This document shows, piece after piece, positions 49,382 through 57,804 of a stretch of DNA of 64,000 bases. Positions within the stretch are counted from its first letter, which is position 1. Each line of letters starts with the position of its first letter. The stretch is from Bacteroidales bacterium UBA5197 (GTDB taxonomy: Bacteria > Bacteroidota > Bacteroidia > Bacteroidales > Lentimicrobiaceae). The stretch covers positions 72,721 through 136,720 of the forward strand of contig DHVX01000043.1 in assembly GCA_002412885.1 (NCBI GenBank), written 5' to 3'. Under the pieces are notes generated by a model. That model was not told the origin of the DNA. It searched no databases and saw only the letters and a program-made list of their open reading frames with translations. Both the position numbers and the translations under genes were made by a program.

Positions 49382-51397
49382 TCACTGTTTCGGCCTGCCC
49401 GAACGGCGACCAAGTTCAAAGTAGTAATCGGCTTTGGTTGAGTCTCCCACTTTAAGGAAATAACTGCGAAGCCGCATATTTAATTCAAAATTATTGGGAT
49501 TGATCTGAATGGCTCTTTCAAAATAATCAAGTGCTTTCTCAGGTTCTCCGTTTCGCATGGCGTAAGTCCCCAGATTGATGTAAGGCAGATCAAGGTTCGG
49601 CTCTATCATGATGATATCCTCATTAAGACTTACCGCTTTTTCAGTCTGACCGGTTTTCTGATACAACTGGGCAAGGTTCGACATGGCCCTGACTTCGTAT
49701 GGCTCAAGTTCAAGGGCTTTTTCGTAATGCGGAATTGCTTTTTCAGCCTGATCTGTAACCTGATAGGTGTAACCGAGGTTGTAGAACGCCGCGGTGAAAT
49801 TCGGGTTGTGCTCCACTGCTTTCTCAAAATACTGTATGGCCGAATCCGGCTCATTCAGCAACAGCAAAAATACCTCACCTAGATTATTCCAGGCATCTGC
49901 ATACTGTGGATACACCTTGGTTGCCTGCTTGAAATGTTTGATGCAAATCTGAGCATCCGGGATTATCTGTTTACGCGGCACTCCTGATTTCAGGCGATCG
50001 ACCACCGAGGTGCGGAGGTTGGTGGCATAGATGAAATTGGCTTTCGCCGAATTTTGTAAATGAGGCGCATCTGCAGCATACAGCGTAAGTTCGTCTTTCC
50101 AGTCGCGGTTTCTGTCAATAGTTTTTGCCGTGGCCGGAATGGCAATGATTACCGAAGCAAGCAGCACATAGTTCAGGGTTTTTTTACTGATTTTCTGATT
50201 GTCAGGCAATGAACCGAAAAGTCTGAAAAGTCCGTACATCAGTGCAATACAGAAGCCCAGCGATGCAATATAGAGTGACCGCTCCGCAACCAGTCCGGTG
50301 GGCGTAGCCAGAAGATTGGAGTACATGGAAATGTTAACCAGATAGAACAGTATGGCAAAGGAAAGAATGTGTTTCTGCCTTATTTTCCAGATGGCAAATG
50401 CAAGCATTCCGGTATGAAGTATAATGGAAACCCATACCAGCGGATTACTCAACCCGGTGACCGGAATCATATTAAATCCATAATAAAATGACAAGGGATG
50501 CGGGAAAACCAGCATTTTCAGGTAAAATAGCAGAACCATCATTGAAGTGCCGATTCTGTCGATAAATGAAGGATCAATCAGAAGCGGATTTTCGATAAAT
50601 TGTATGGGGCGGCTTGCTTCACCCAGAAACAAACGGGGCACAATCAATGCAAAAAGAAGGATCAGGATCATCGACCCGGTAAGTATCAGGTTCTTCGTAG
50701 GTTTGATGTCGGTAAAAAAGTACATCACCAAAGGAATAGCCACCAGAAAAGTCATGATGTTGGCTTTTGAAAGGAAGCCAAGACCGAAAGCTATGGTACC
50801 CCAGAGTATGTTGAGTTTTTTGCCCGTATCATGATATTTCAGGAAATACTTCAATGCAAACAAAGCACCGAGAAAACTCAGCAGTTCTTCGCGGTTTTTC
50901 AGGCTGGCAACCACTTCGGTATGCAATGGATGCGCCAGGAAAAGCATCACCGTGAGGAAAGGGAAAAATATATGGTAATTGCTAAGCAATCTTCGCAAAA
51001 GCAGAAAAAGAACAATGCCCGTTAATGCATAAAGCAGAATATTGATAAAATGACTTACATGCGGGTTTTCACCGAAAAACTGCCATTCTATAGCATATGT
51101 TACTTTGGTAATGGGGCGGTAACCGAAGTTGTGCTGTCCGCCTTCTTCCGCATTCAGCGAAATATAATATGACGAGAAAATTGCAGGAATGGCTCTTATC
51201 CCTTGCTGAGTAAGCACATTTTTCCCGGTGACATAAATGTCGTCGAGCGAATATTCGTTGTTGATGGTATTTCCGTAAAGCACAAACGAAAAGGCAACAA
51301 TTAACAGGTAATACAGGGTATTGCCTTTTTTCTTTTCAATCACAGGCTTCGGCGCTTTGGGTAACGGGGTCGCAGTTTCTTTTTTTCGGATACTCAT
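49382..51397 (-). CDS. TMTC-like GT-C membrane protein with TPR repeats
   Basis: A 671-residue protein with about ten membrane helices (residues about 28-420) followed by a tetratricopeptide-repeat region (about 480-671: YADAWNNLGEVFLLL, FTAAFYNLGYTYQV, EVRAMSNLAQLYQ, NLDLPYINLGTYAMR). The N-terminal loop SLDDIYV contains the paired acidic residues of GT-C enzymes, and RPITKVTYAIEWQFFGENPHVSHFINILLYAL plus HPLHTEVVASLKNREELLSF match the TMTC/DUF1736 group. TMTC proteins use polyprenyl-phosphate mannose to O-mannosylate targets. A bacterial protein with this layout may glycosylate an envelope or secreted substrate. It has 10 bp between its stop and the FAAL start. Confidence 0.82.
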   Translation of the reverse strand: MSIRKKETATPLPKAPKPVIEKKKGNTLYYLLIVAFSFVLYGNTINNEYSLDDIYVTGKNVLTQQGIRAIPAIFSSYYISLNAEEGGQHNFGYRPITKVTYAIEWQFFGENPHVSHFINILLYALTGIVLFLLLRRLLSNYHIFFPFLTVMLFLAHPLHTEVVASLKNREELLSFLGALFALKYFLKYHDTGKKLNILWGTIAFGLGFLSKANIMTFLVAIPLVMYFFTDIKPTKNLILTGSMILILLFALIVPRLFLGEASRPIQFIENPLLIDPSFIDRIGTSMMVLLFYLKMLVFPHPLSFYYGFNMIPVTGLSNPLVWVSIILHTGMLAFAIWKIRQKHILSFAILFYLVNISMYSNLLATPTGLVAERSLYIASLGFCIALMYGLFRLFGSLPDNQKISKKTLNYVLLASVIIAIPATAKTIDRNRDWKDELTLYAADAPHLQNSAKANFIYATNLRTSVVDRLKSGVPRKQIIPDAQICIKHFKQATKVYPQYADAWNNLGEVFLLLLNEPDSAIQYFEKAVEHNPNFTAAFYNLGYTYQVTDQAEKAIPHYEKALELEPYEVRAMSNLAQLYQKTGQTEKAVSLNEDIIMIEPNLDLPYINLGTYAMRNGEPEKALDYFERAIQINPNNFELNMRLRSYFLKVGDSTKADYYFELGRRSGRPKQ

Positions 51398-51580
51398 AAC
51401 GTGCTGATTTCCTTGCCGGTGCGGGATAAAGACAGTACTTCGGCCCAGCCCGGTTTCAGCCGCAAAGTAACGTAAAATATGGATAAGTACGAAGAATGGC
51501 TATGCCCAAAAAACAACTGCAGAGCTGCAACACATTGCAACTCTGCAGCCAATAATTTATCTGCCAACAACTCCGGCTTT

Positions 51581-52285
51581 CTATTTCTGACCCGGTACTC
51601 CGGTTGTTCTGGACCAGATAAGGGTTTTGCTGATCATCGACATTCCTGCGGTGCCTGTAATTTCCATTACATTATTTTCTCTTATAAGTTTTACTTTACA
51701 ATCGAACGTGCGACCGGTGTTGGGCTGATAGACTTTGCCACCTTCATACATTTTTGTTTTCGGATTGTATTTCAGTTTGGTAACCAGCAATGAACCGATT
51801 AGCGGATTATTTCTTTTCGATTTATCCGGATTATTGATATCCTTCAGAGGCTTGCCGTTTTTGTCGGTTGCCTGTCTGTGCCATACAGCCTTGCCGTGAT
51901 AACTATCGCCATCCTTATAAAACTGCACTATTGTTCCTTTGTTTGCAGTCAGCCAGTAGCCGGTAATGTCCTTTGGAGTTGTTGTTGGTACATTTGTCGG
52001 AGCTACATCTGATGCTTTATTCGGGGTCACCGGCGTAACAACTTTGGGCTTTGTGGTTGGTGTTGCCGTTTTTGAAGGTTGTTTTTGTGGAGTCACTTTT
52101 GGTGCTGCATCCTTTGACTGATTTACCGGTGCCTTTTCGGCAGAAGTAGCCGGATTACTTTGCTTTACAACCACGCCGGATTGCGTTGGAGCTGTTTCTT
52201 TTGTCGATTGCTTTACAGGCTGGGTCTGGGCAGAAACAATGACTGCACCAAGCATGAACACTATGGTTAATACACTTAATTTCAT
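51581..52285 (-). CDS. DUF2147 exported protein with a Thr/Pro/Lys-rich linker
   Basis: A 234-residue secreted protein. I chose the start at 52285 (MKLSVLTIVFMLGAVIVSAQ), a signal peptide with cleavage after VSAQ. A low-complexity linker of about 95 residues, rich in Thr, Pro, Lys and Gln, separates it from a C-terminal DUF2147 domain (about residues 108-232; DITGYWLTANKGTIVQFYKDGDSYHGKAVW and KLIRENNVMEITGTAGM). DUF2147 is a small beta-barrel of unknown role. The long linker suggests tethering or spanning the cell wall. Not part of the acyl/sulfo enzyme set as far as I can see. Confidence 0.85.
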   Translation of the reverse strand: MKLSVLTIVFMLGAVIVSAQTQPVKQSTKETAPTQSGVVVKQSNPATSAEKAPVNQSKDAAPKVTPQKQPSKTATPTTKPKVVTPVTPNKASDVAPTNVPTTTPKDITGYWLTANKGTIVQFYKDGDSYHGKAVWHRQATDKNGKPLKDINNPDKSKRNNPLIGSLLVTKLKYNPKTKMYEGGKVYQPNTGRTFDCKVKLIRENNVMEITGTAGMSMISKTLIWSRTTGVPGQK

Positions 52286-52973
52286 TCGTGTTTGTGCATT
52301 AAGAAAACATACTCGTTTCATAATAGATGTTTTTTTGGGTTAAGTTTCAATTGAGTAACGCTGATTGCCATTGCAAAAATAGCACCATTAACGATGCATT
52401 TAATGCAAGAATCAACTTTTATGGATTAATTGAGTTCGTCAGACCTGCAAATGTATTGATAATTAGTTGAATACAAAATTATAATGAATTTTCTCTTTAT
52501 CTCCATTTCTCCATGTCTCCTTGTCCCCCCTTCACCTTGTCCCCATTTCCCTCTTGCATCTCCTTGTCACCGTGTCTTCTTCGATATAGATTACGCTCGA
52601 CCTCCGATCCATCCCTCGTCTTTTTTCCACCTCATCCGCCTTCGGCACCTTCTCCTCAAGGAGAAGGGCCCTCCAATTTGGCTTTTGTCCATTCATTGAA
52701 CATTCTCCTTTTCTCCCTTCGCTCCCTTCGCTCAGTCTTTATCTCACCTTTTCTTCTTGTCTTAATTTTCTATTTCGGTCTCGACTGCGCTCGACCCTTT
52801 CGTTCTCCTTGTCTCCCCATCTCCTTGTCTCCTTGTCTTCTTCGGTCTCGTCCCGATAACTATCGGGAACGCTCGACCTCCGATCCGTCCCCCGTCCCCA
52901 CATCCGTCCCTCGTCCCTTTTTTTAATATTTCAAAGAAATTGGCTATTTTAGCCCGATAAAACATTCAGGGCA
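52286..52973. repeat. C/T-rich composite intergenic repeats, inverted relative to 18.2-18.9 kb
   Basis: No gene was found. It holds repeated ctccttgtctcc phrases (52500-52570, 52800-52840), cacctcatccgccttcggcaccttctcctcaaggagaagg (52630-52669), and tcgacctccgatcc twice. TCCCGATA-ac-TATCGGGA forms an 8-bp hairpin near 52852-52869. The caccttctcctcaaggagaagg element is the reverse complement of the one at about 18380-18410. Short open frames here are shadows of the repeats. Confidence 0.75.
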
Positions 52974-54101
52974 ATGAAAATCCCTTTTAATAAACCGCAT
53001 TTTACAGGGCGCGAAGCCTTTCATATTTCCGAAGCTGCATTAATCGGACAACTGGCCGGCAACGGTCATTACACACATCTGTGTCAGGATTTTTTTGAAG
53101 AAAGATACGGATTCCGCAAGGCGCTGTTAACCACCAGCTGCACCGATGCCCTTGAACTGGCAGCGCTTATCCTTGATATTCAGCCGGGTGATGAGGTTAT
53201 TATGCCGTCCTATACTTTTGTTTCAACGGCCAATGCCTTTGCCCTCAGGGGAGCGAAAATTGTTTTTGCCGACAGCAATGCACTGAATCCAAACATAGAC
53301 CCCGATCTGCTTGAAGCCCTGATCACATCAAAAACCAAAGCAATTGTGGTGGTTCATTATGGAGGCATTGCTTGCGATATGCCTTCCATTATGCAGTTGG
53401 CACAGAAATATAAAATACCGGTTGTTGAAGATGCCGCACAATGTATAGATGCTTTTTATGAAGATCAGCCACTGGGAAGCTTCGGCAGTTTGTCTGCATT
53501 TTCGTTTCATGAAACCAAAAATATAACCTCCGGCGAAGGAGGTATGCTGGTGGTTAATGATCCTGATCTGATTGCAAAAGCTGAAATTATCCGTGAAAAA
53601 GGCACAAACCGGGCTGCTTTTGGGCGGGGAGAAGTTCAGAAATATGAATGGGTTAGTCTCGGAAGTTCGTTTCTTCCCAACGAATTAACGGCTGCTTTCC
53701 TTTACGGACAGCTTGAACATCTCGATATTATTCAGCAGAACCGCATCGAAACGTGGACTGCTTATTATCACAAACTCAGGTTTCTAGAGCGTGATGGCCA
53801 CATAAAATTACCTTATGTTCCTGACTTTGCAACACAGAACGCCCACCTGTTTTACATCACAACCCGTTCAAAGGAGGTGAGAGACGCTTTGCTCGCCCAT
53901 CTTATGGCATCCGGCATTCACGCGGTGTTTCATTATCTGGCCCTGCACAGATCGCCTTATTACCAAAGCAGGCATGACAACAGAATTCTGCCCCATGCCT
54001 GCCGTTATGAAGAAACATTGCTCAGGTTGCCTTTCTTTTTCGGAATGACTGATGAAGAAACTGACAGCGTGTCTAATGCAATTACTGCATTTTTCCGTTG
54101 A
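52974..54101 (+). CDS. dTDP-4-amino-4,6-dideoxygalactose transaminase-like (WecE/RffA family)
   Basis: A 375-residue DegT/DnrJ/EryC1-family PLP aminotransferase. The N-terminal IPFNKPHFTGREAFHISEA and LAGNGHYTHLCQDFFEERYG match WecE. The PLP-binding lysine is K182 (SFHETKNITSGEGGML), and VHYGGIACDM and VVEDAAQCIDA are the cofactor-binding segments. The family reaction converts dTDP-4-keto-6-deoxyglucose to dTDP-4-amino-4,6-dideoxygalactose (Fuc4N), used in surface glycans. No rmlA/rmlB genes are in the window. An amino sugar made here could be N-acylated by an acyl group activated by the nearby FAAL/ACP enzymes; this link is inference. Confidence 0.92.
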   Translation: MKIPFNKPHFTGREAFHISEAALIGQLAGNGHYTHLCQDFFEERYGFRKALLTTSCTDALELAALILDIQPGDEVIMPSYTFVSTANAFALRGAKIVFADSNALNPNIDPDLLEALITSKTKAIVVVHYGGIACDMPSIMQLAQKYKIPVVEDAAQCIDAFYEDQPLGSFGSLSAFSFHETKNITSGEGGMLVVNDPDLIAKAEIIREKGTNRAAFGRGEVQKYEWVSLGSSFLPNELTAAFLYGQLEHLDIIQQNRIETWTAYYHKLRFLERDGHIKLPYVPDFATQNAHLFYITTRSKEVRDALLAHLMASGIHAVFHYLALHRSPYYQSRHDNRILPHACRYEETLLRLPFFFGMTDEETDSVSNAITAFFR

Positions 54102-54181
54102 AAAGATAAGTGAAACTGTCGAAATAACTTCCTCACTTGAGTACCCCATCTAACTAGACTTTCTGCAAACTAATGTTTCTA

Positions 54182-54255
54182 AAAAAACGAAAGTAATCGT
54201 CCCCCTGGTGCTTGAGCCCGGTCGAAAGCCCAAAAGGGGGAAAAGAGGGGGATAT
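54182..54255. other. GC-rich hairpin-like intergenic sequence
   Basis: cgtccccctggtgcttgagcccgg is followed by gaaagcccaaaagggggaaaagaggggg. The C-run and G-run can pair (CCCCCTGG with CCCAAAAGGGGG region), giving a loose stem. It resembles other intergenic repeats. No gene in this 241-bp gap. Confidence 0.4.
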
Positions 54256-54342
54256 AAAATGGGTCTTATATGAGGAAGTTAATTTGATATTCTTGCTAAG
54301 TTCAGAAACGGATAATATTGTGTCGTTAAAATCCCGGATTTT

Positions 54343-54756
54343 ATGGAACGAGCTGTAGTATTTCATTCGAGGATCGCACCGTGGTTTACCGTGTCTGTAT
54401 TACTACCTGTGGGAATTATGGTTTATATGTTTTTTCAGGAGCCATGGTATGCCGCTCTTGTAATTTTGCCAGTCCTTGTGCTTATAATTCCAATCTATTT
54501 CAGAACATATTATCGTCTTCATTCTGTTCATGGATTGACTGTAACATGCGGATTGTTTTATCGCAAAACATTCGACCTTCAAAAGTTAAAATCTATAAAG
54601 TACACAAGCAATCCGCTTTCATCGCCGGCGCTTTCTTTACGACGGCTTGAACTGAAATTCAGAAACTCTGAAACAATAATGATTTCACCTGTAAACAGGG
54701 AAGATTTTATAGCTGAAATCAGGAAGTACAATCCGGTAGTGGAGGTGAAGAAGTGA
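54343..54756 (+). CDS. Small membrane protein with a PH-like (bPH) domain
   Basis: A 137-residue membrane protein. Two hydrophobic helices (about residues 12-28 and 35-52) are followed by a soluble domain: TYYRLHSVHGLTVTCGLFYRKTFDLQKLKSIKYTSNPLSSPALSLRRLELKF and ISPVNREDFIAEIRKYNP. This matches bacterial pleckstrin-homology-like (YdbS/DUF1200-type) membrane proteins of unknown role. The SPVNREDFIAEI wording is the family's typical closing motif. It stands alone between the aminotransferase and convergent DUF2490 genes. Confidence 0.75.
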   Translation: MERAVVFHSRIAPWFTVSVLLPVGIMVYMFFQEPWYAALVILPVLVLIIPIYFRTYYRLHSVHGLTVTCGLFYRKTFDLQKLKSIKYTSNPLSSPALSLRRLELKFRNSETIMISPVNREDFIAEIRKYNPVVEVKK

Positions 54757-54878
54757 TTTTACCTGGCTTTTGCTAATGCTTGCCTTCGCAAAACCAGTAT
54801 TACAAATTTTAAAAGCTGAGAGCCATAAAAACAAGCAGTTAAAAATTACTTTTTTTGAATTACACTCATTTAATTGGC

Positions 54879-55559
54879 TTATTCCCTGAAGGGTATGTTG
54901 TTAAACAGCACAATCTGAAACTGATTTCGGTTGGTTTTTTCCTGAATTTGAGACATAAATCCAGCTTCGGCCCGCAAATGCCTGCTCATAACATAGCCAA
55001 GCGCACCGTAAATTCGGCCCCGATCAAAAGTAGGAGAGCCACCGTTTATAAAAACTTCACCATATCCTGAAAAATATAGAGCCCGGGGACTCATTTCCGG
55101 AAGGGTGAGAGGTATATTCACCGAAGCAAAGTATCTCATTCTTATTCTGAAATTGTCGGGAAGAAAGCGCTGTTCAAGCCTGTATCTGTGCATAATATTT
55201 ACTCTTCCAAACCGCTGTCTGGTAATGAACTGCTGAAAAATCCGGTGTTCATCAAAATTGGTCTTTTCGTCAGAATTTGAAACATAGTTTTGAGAATGAA
55301 TGAACGCGTAACCGGCAAGCAAATTGTTGTTATTCTCTGTAAGGTTATAACCGATTCCTGTTCTGAGCAACAATTGCTGCAAGTCTCCTGCAAAATTGTA
55401 ATTGCGGTATTGCATTTCATTGTGCCAGTTCCATTTGCTGTTAATCTTCTGGTTCCCAAAATAAATAAACCAGTTTCCTGTACTTGATTCCTGAGCAGAA
55501 GAAATGGCGTGCAGATTTAACGCAATTACGAAGATTATAACCGTTTTTATATTTTTCAT
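54879..55559 (-). CDS. DUF2490 outer-membrane protein
   Basis: A 226-residue exported protein of the DUF2490 family, probably an outer-membrane beta-barrel. I chose the start at 55559 (MKNIKTVIIFVIALNLHAISSAQ), a signal peptide; the frame is open to 55589 inside a terminator. Aromatic strand patterns: NWFIYFGNQKINSKWNWHNEMQYRNYNF, HRYRLEQRFL, RMRYFASVNIPL, YFSGYGEVFINGG, GYVMSRHLRAEAGFMSQ. It ends QFQIVLFNNIPFRE. The role of the family is unknown. It is downstream of, and separated by a terminator from, the gene at 55651. Confidence 0.85.
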   Translation of the reverse strand: MKNIKTVIIFVIALNLHAISSAQESSTGNWFIYFGNQKINSKWNWHNEMQYRNYNFAGDLQQLLLRTGIGYNLTENNNNLLAGYAFIHSQNYVSNSDEKTNFDEHRIFQQFITRQRFGRVNIMHRYRLEQRFLPDNFRIRMRYFASVNIPLTLPEMSPRALYFSGYGEVFINGGSPTFDRGRIYGALGYVMSRHLRAEAGFMSQIQEKTNRNQFQIVLFNNIPFRE

Positions 55560-55571
55560 ACAAGTATGGTT

Positions 55572-55628
55572 AAAAAAAGAGCTGTTCATAAGCCATTAAT
55601 ACTGACAGTATTTTAACTTTTGAACAGC
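55572..55628 (-). terminator. Nested terminator on the minus strand
   Basis: Read on the minus strand, GCTGTTCA pairs with TGAACAGC (plus-strand positions 55621-55628 and 55581-55588), enclosing an inner stem AATACTG-A-CAGTATT (55598-55612 on plus). A TTTTTTT tract follows (plus 55572-55578). It lies between the 55651 gene stop and the DUF2490 start. Confidence 0.8.
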
Positions 55629-55650
55629 CCGCAATTGGATTTTCGTATGA

Positions 55651-56253
55651 TTAGTTTGACGGGGAGTAAGGAAGTGATGACTTATGCACAATGAGTCTTA
55701 TCTTGCCATCATCTCCTTTTTTAAATACAAATGTTTTGTCAACCATAATCTGGGTGCCATCTTTTCCGGTGAAATAAACATTACCCATAGTGATGGCTAT
55801 ATTGCCATAGATTTGAATGCCGTCATTTCCATTGCCCAGATTATCGTACCAGACTTTGGTCCATGGCTTCAGTGCAAAACCTTTATCGTTCGGAAATTTG
55901 GAATTTCCACCAACAAAATATGAGTGAGCTCCTTCTTTCGTGGTTCTGAAAGTTTGGTCGCCAAATGTCAGCGTTGGTTTAAAGAAAACAGTCCCGTTGT
56001 CGTAATCGTAGGCTTGCGTAAGGATGTCCATAGCCAGTTTCTTATAGTCTCCTCCTTCGTCGTAGGCTTTGCCAATAGCAACTACTGCATCACACCAGGC
56101 TTGCTGGGCTGCATTAACTTCTTCAAAGGTAATGGCAGCTGTTTTTGTTTTTGAACTTTTTTTGTCTTTGTGGTTGTGATCTGTGCTGAATGCTGGTGAA
56201 ACAGTCAATAATAATGCTGCTGCAATCATCAGGGAAATGGTTTGCTTTTTCAT
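55651..56253 (-). CDS. Exported SnoaL-like protein
   Basis: A 200-residue exported protein. The signal peptide is MKKQTISLMIAAALLLTVSPAFS, followed by a His/Lys/Ser-rich linker and a compact domain (about residues 44-198: VNAAQQAWCDAVVAIGKAYDEGGDYKKLA, FVGGNSKFPNDKGFALKPWTKV, GIQIYGNIAITMGNVYF, LIVHKSSLPYSP). The terminal HHSSLPYSP-like ending and the WCDAVVAIG start match a periplasmic NTF2/SnoaL-fold family that I recall being labelled phosphoribosyl-AMP cyclohydrolase in databases. None of the HisI metal-binding motifs are visible here, so I do not use that name. Substrate unknown. Confidence 0.75.
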   Translation of the reverse strand: MKKQTISLMIAAALLLTVSPAFSTDHNHKDKKSSKTKTAAITFEEVNAAQQAWCDAVVAIGKAYDEGGDYKKLAMDILTQAYDYDNGTVFFKPTLTFGDQTFRTTKEGAHSYFVGGNSKFPNDKGFALKPWTKVWYDNLGNGNDGIQIYGNIAITMGNVYFTGKDGTQIMVDKTFVFKKGDDGKIRLIVHKSSLPYSPSN

Positions 56254-56634
56254 GGGTTTGCTGGTTTTGTTGAATTTGGATTGTTATTTGTTTTAACCTG
56301 AATCTAAAAACACAGAAAGATGAGTTGCTGTTCACTCAAAATTATTAAAAAATGTTAATGTACAAATGTTGACATATAAACGAGAATATTTGTAATAATA
56401 TAAAGTATCTAAAGTGTATAATAAACACATTATTATCAGAATTTATTTTGTATATGGTCAAAATGGGTTCATATGAAATTCAAAATATCAGGGCTGTTTT
56501 AGTAAGTAGATTCACGGCGGAATATCATTGAAAAAAATCATTGTTGTCCGGAGAAAGTTTCGAATATTATTGCAAATGACTGATATTCTTGCTCTTTGAC
56601 AAAAGTTGCAGAATGGCACCTTACTTTATTAAAT

Positions 56635-56720
56635 TTGCCACCAAAGCACTAAATCACCAAAAATCGCCAATGTAATTTATTCATTTGGTGTAATTTGGAG
56701 TCTTGGAGATTTAGTGGCAA
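56635..56720. repeat. 86-bp palindromic dispersed element, copy B
   Basis: Begins TTGCCACCAAAgCACTAAATCACC and ends GGAGATTTAGTGGCAA, with near-complementary ends. It has the same length and order of blocks as copy A at 20751-20836. The trailing flank tttttccggacaatagtg resembles copy A's actttttaccagacaacattg. Confidence 0.85.
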
Positions 56721-56922
56721 TTTTTTTTCGATTTTTTCCGGACAATAGTGAAAAAAATATAAAATTTGCCTCTAAAGCAAGTGTTCTATTGTTTCAGGTA
56801 GGATTGTTTTTTATGGTCATAACGGAAAAGCTACTGATATTGAAATCTCATTTCATGAAAAATCAGGCTGGTGTACAATAATAATAAAAATGAAAATATT
56901 TTGTTATCTCAAAACAATTGCC

Positions 56923-56982
56923 AAAAAAATCCCGGATCAAGCATCGCTTTTTAGCTCATCAAATCCCTGATCCAGAGCGGGT
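56923..56982 (-). pseudogene. Remnant of a sufT-like 3' end
   Basis: On the minus strand this stretch matches the last 60 bp of the sufT gene (61098-61160), including tgatgagc, aagcgatgcttgatc and gggattttt, with roughly 10 differences in 60 bp. In-frame stops interrupt the protein frame, so it is not coding. The match does not extend upstream. Confidence 0.65.
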
Positions 56983-57081
56983 GAAAAGATAAAACAATCC
57001 GTCATTGGAAGTTCACCTGACAAATCAAAGGATGTTTTTTCAATTTTCTTTCAAGCTCAGAATCTTGTCAAAACCACATTG

Positions 57082-57804
57082 CTACTTAATCCCAAATTTC
57101 ACATACACCGATTCCCGGATCCTGATTTTCTGAAACTGAATAAGCTGGTCGGTATCGTTATATTTAAGACCTTCCCCATAATACATCTCACTTTGATTAA
57201 ACGAACCACGCACATTTAGCATCTGTTCGTTGTGTATTTGAGCCGTTATTTCTTTGACAATCAGTGGCTTTCCAGTTTCAGCTCCAATTGCTTCAAGAAG
57301 ATAGTCGGCTTTTGCTTTGGCTGCTTTAATGGCCATAATTCTAACCTCTTTTTTGAACTCATCAAGTTTCGAGTGATCTACACGGGCAATCCGGGCATCA
57401 TTGATTTTTATTTCATCCAGCATCTCAAACACTTTCCCAACGCTTATGGCATCATTCACTTTCAGCAGATATTCTGTGCGGGTAAGCACATCTCTGCCCG
57501 ACCATTTAACCCTGACATAATTTGCATTTGCATCAGAAAGAGAAAGGTTTTCCAGCGGAATAGTCAACTTTTTCAGGCCGTCTTTCAATCGGGCTTCCTG
57601 CTGCTCAATGGTATATTTATCGCGGCCTTCCTGTCTTTCTTTTAAAGTAATTGAAATGAAAATTTCATCCGGAATTATCTCTTTTTCAGCGGTCCCGTTT
57701 ACTTCAATAAAAGGAATCTCAGCATTATTTGCCGGCAACTGTGCAAATACACCGACAGATAAGAAAATGAGAAAAAGTACAGCTAAGGTCCGAAGGTTTT
57801 TCAT
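57082..57804 (-). CDS. SIMPL-domain (DUF541) exported protein
   Basis: A 240-residue exported protein with signal peptide MKNLRTLAVLFLIFLSVGVFAQ and a SIMPL/DUF541 domain: FIEVNGTAEKEIIPDEIFISITL near the N-terminus, RTEYLLKVNDAISVGKVFEMLDEI, ARIARVDHSKLDEFKKEVRIMAIKAAKAKADYLLEAIG, and a C-terminal strand region. SIMPL proteins (including BP26/YggE) are periplasmic, can form channel-like oligomers, and have been tied to oxidative stress and signalling. The conserved KAKAxYLL stretch is the family's helix. Lone gene on the minus strand. Confidence 0.9.
   Translation of the reverse strand: MKNLRTLAVLFLIFLSVGVFAQLPANNAEIPFIEVNGTAEKEIIPDEIFISITLKERQEGRDKYTIEQQEARLKDGLKKLTIPLENLSLSDANANYVRVKWSGRDVLTRTEYLLKVNDAISVGKVFEMLDEIKINDARIARVDHSKLDEFKKEVRIMAIKAAKAKADYLLEAIGAETGKPLIVKEITAQIHNEQMLNVRGSFNQSEMYYGEGLKYNDTDQLIQFQKIRIRESVYVKFGIK

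Larger units (their letters stand above)
56254..57081. other. 830-bp AT-rich gap with a palindromic element and a gene remnant
   Basis: No complete gene was recognised. It holds the second 86-bp palindromic element (56635-56720) and a 60-bp sufT-like remnant (56923-56982). The stretch 56350-56630 is AT-rich with no clear promoter or structure. Confidence 0.5.

Noticed and set aside
52484..52926. Open frames in the C/T-rich gap
   Set aside because: Their codons come from ctccttgtctcc repeats and they overlap in different frames with no start signal.
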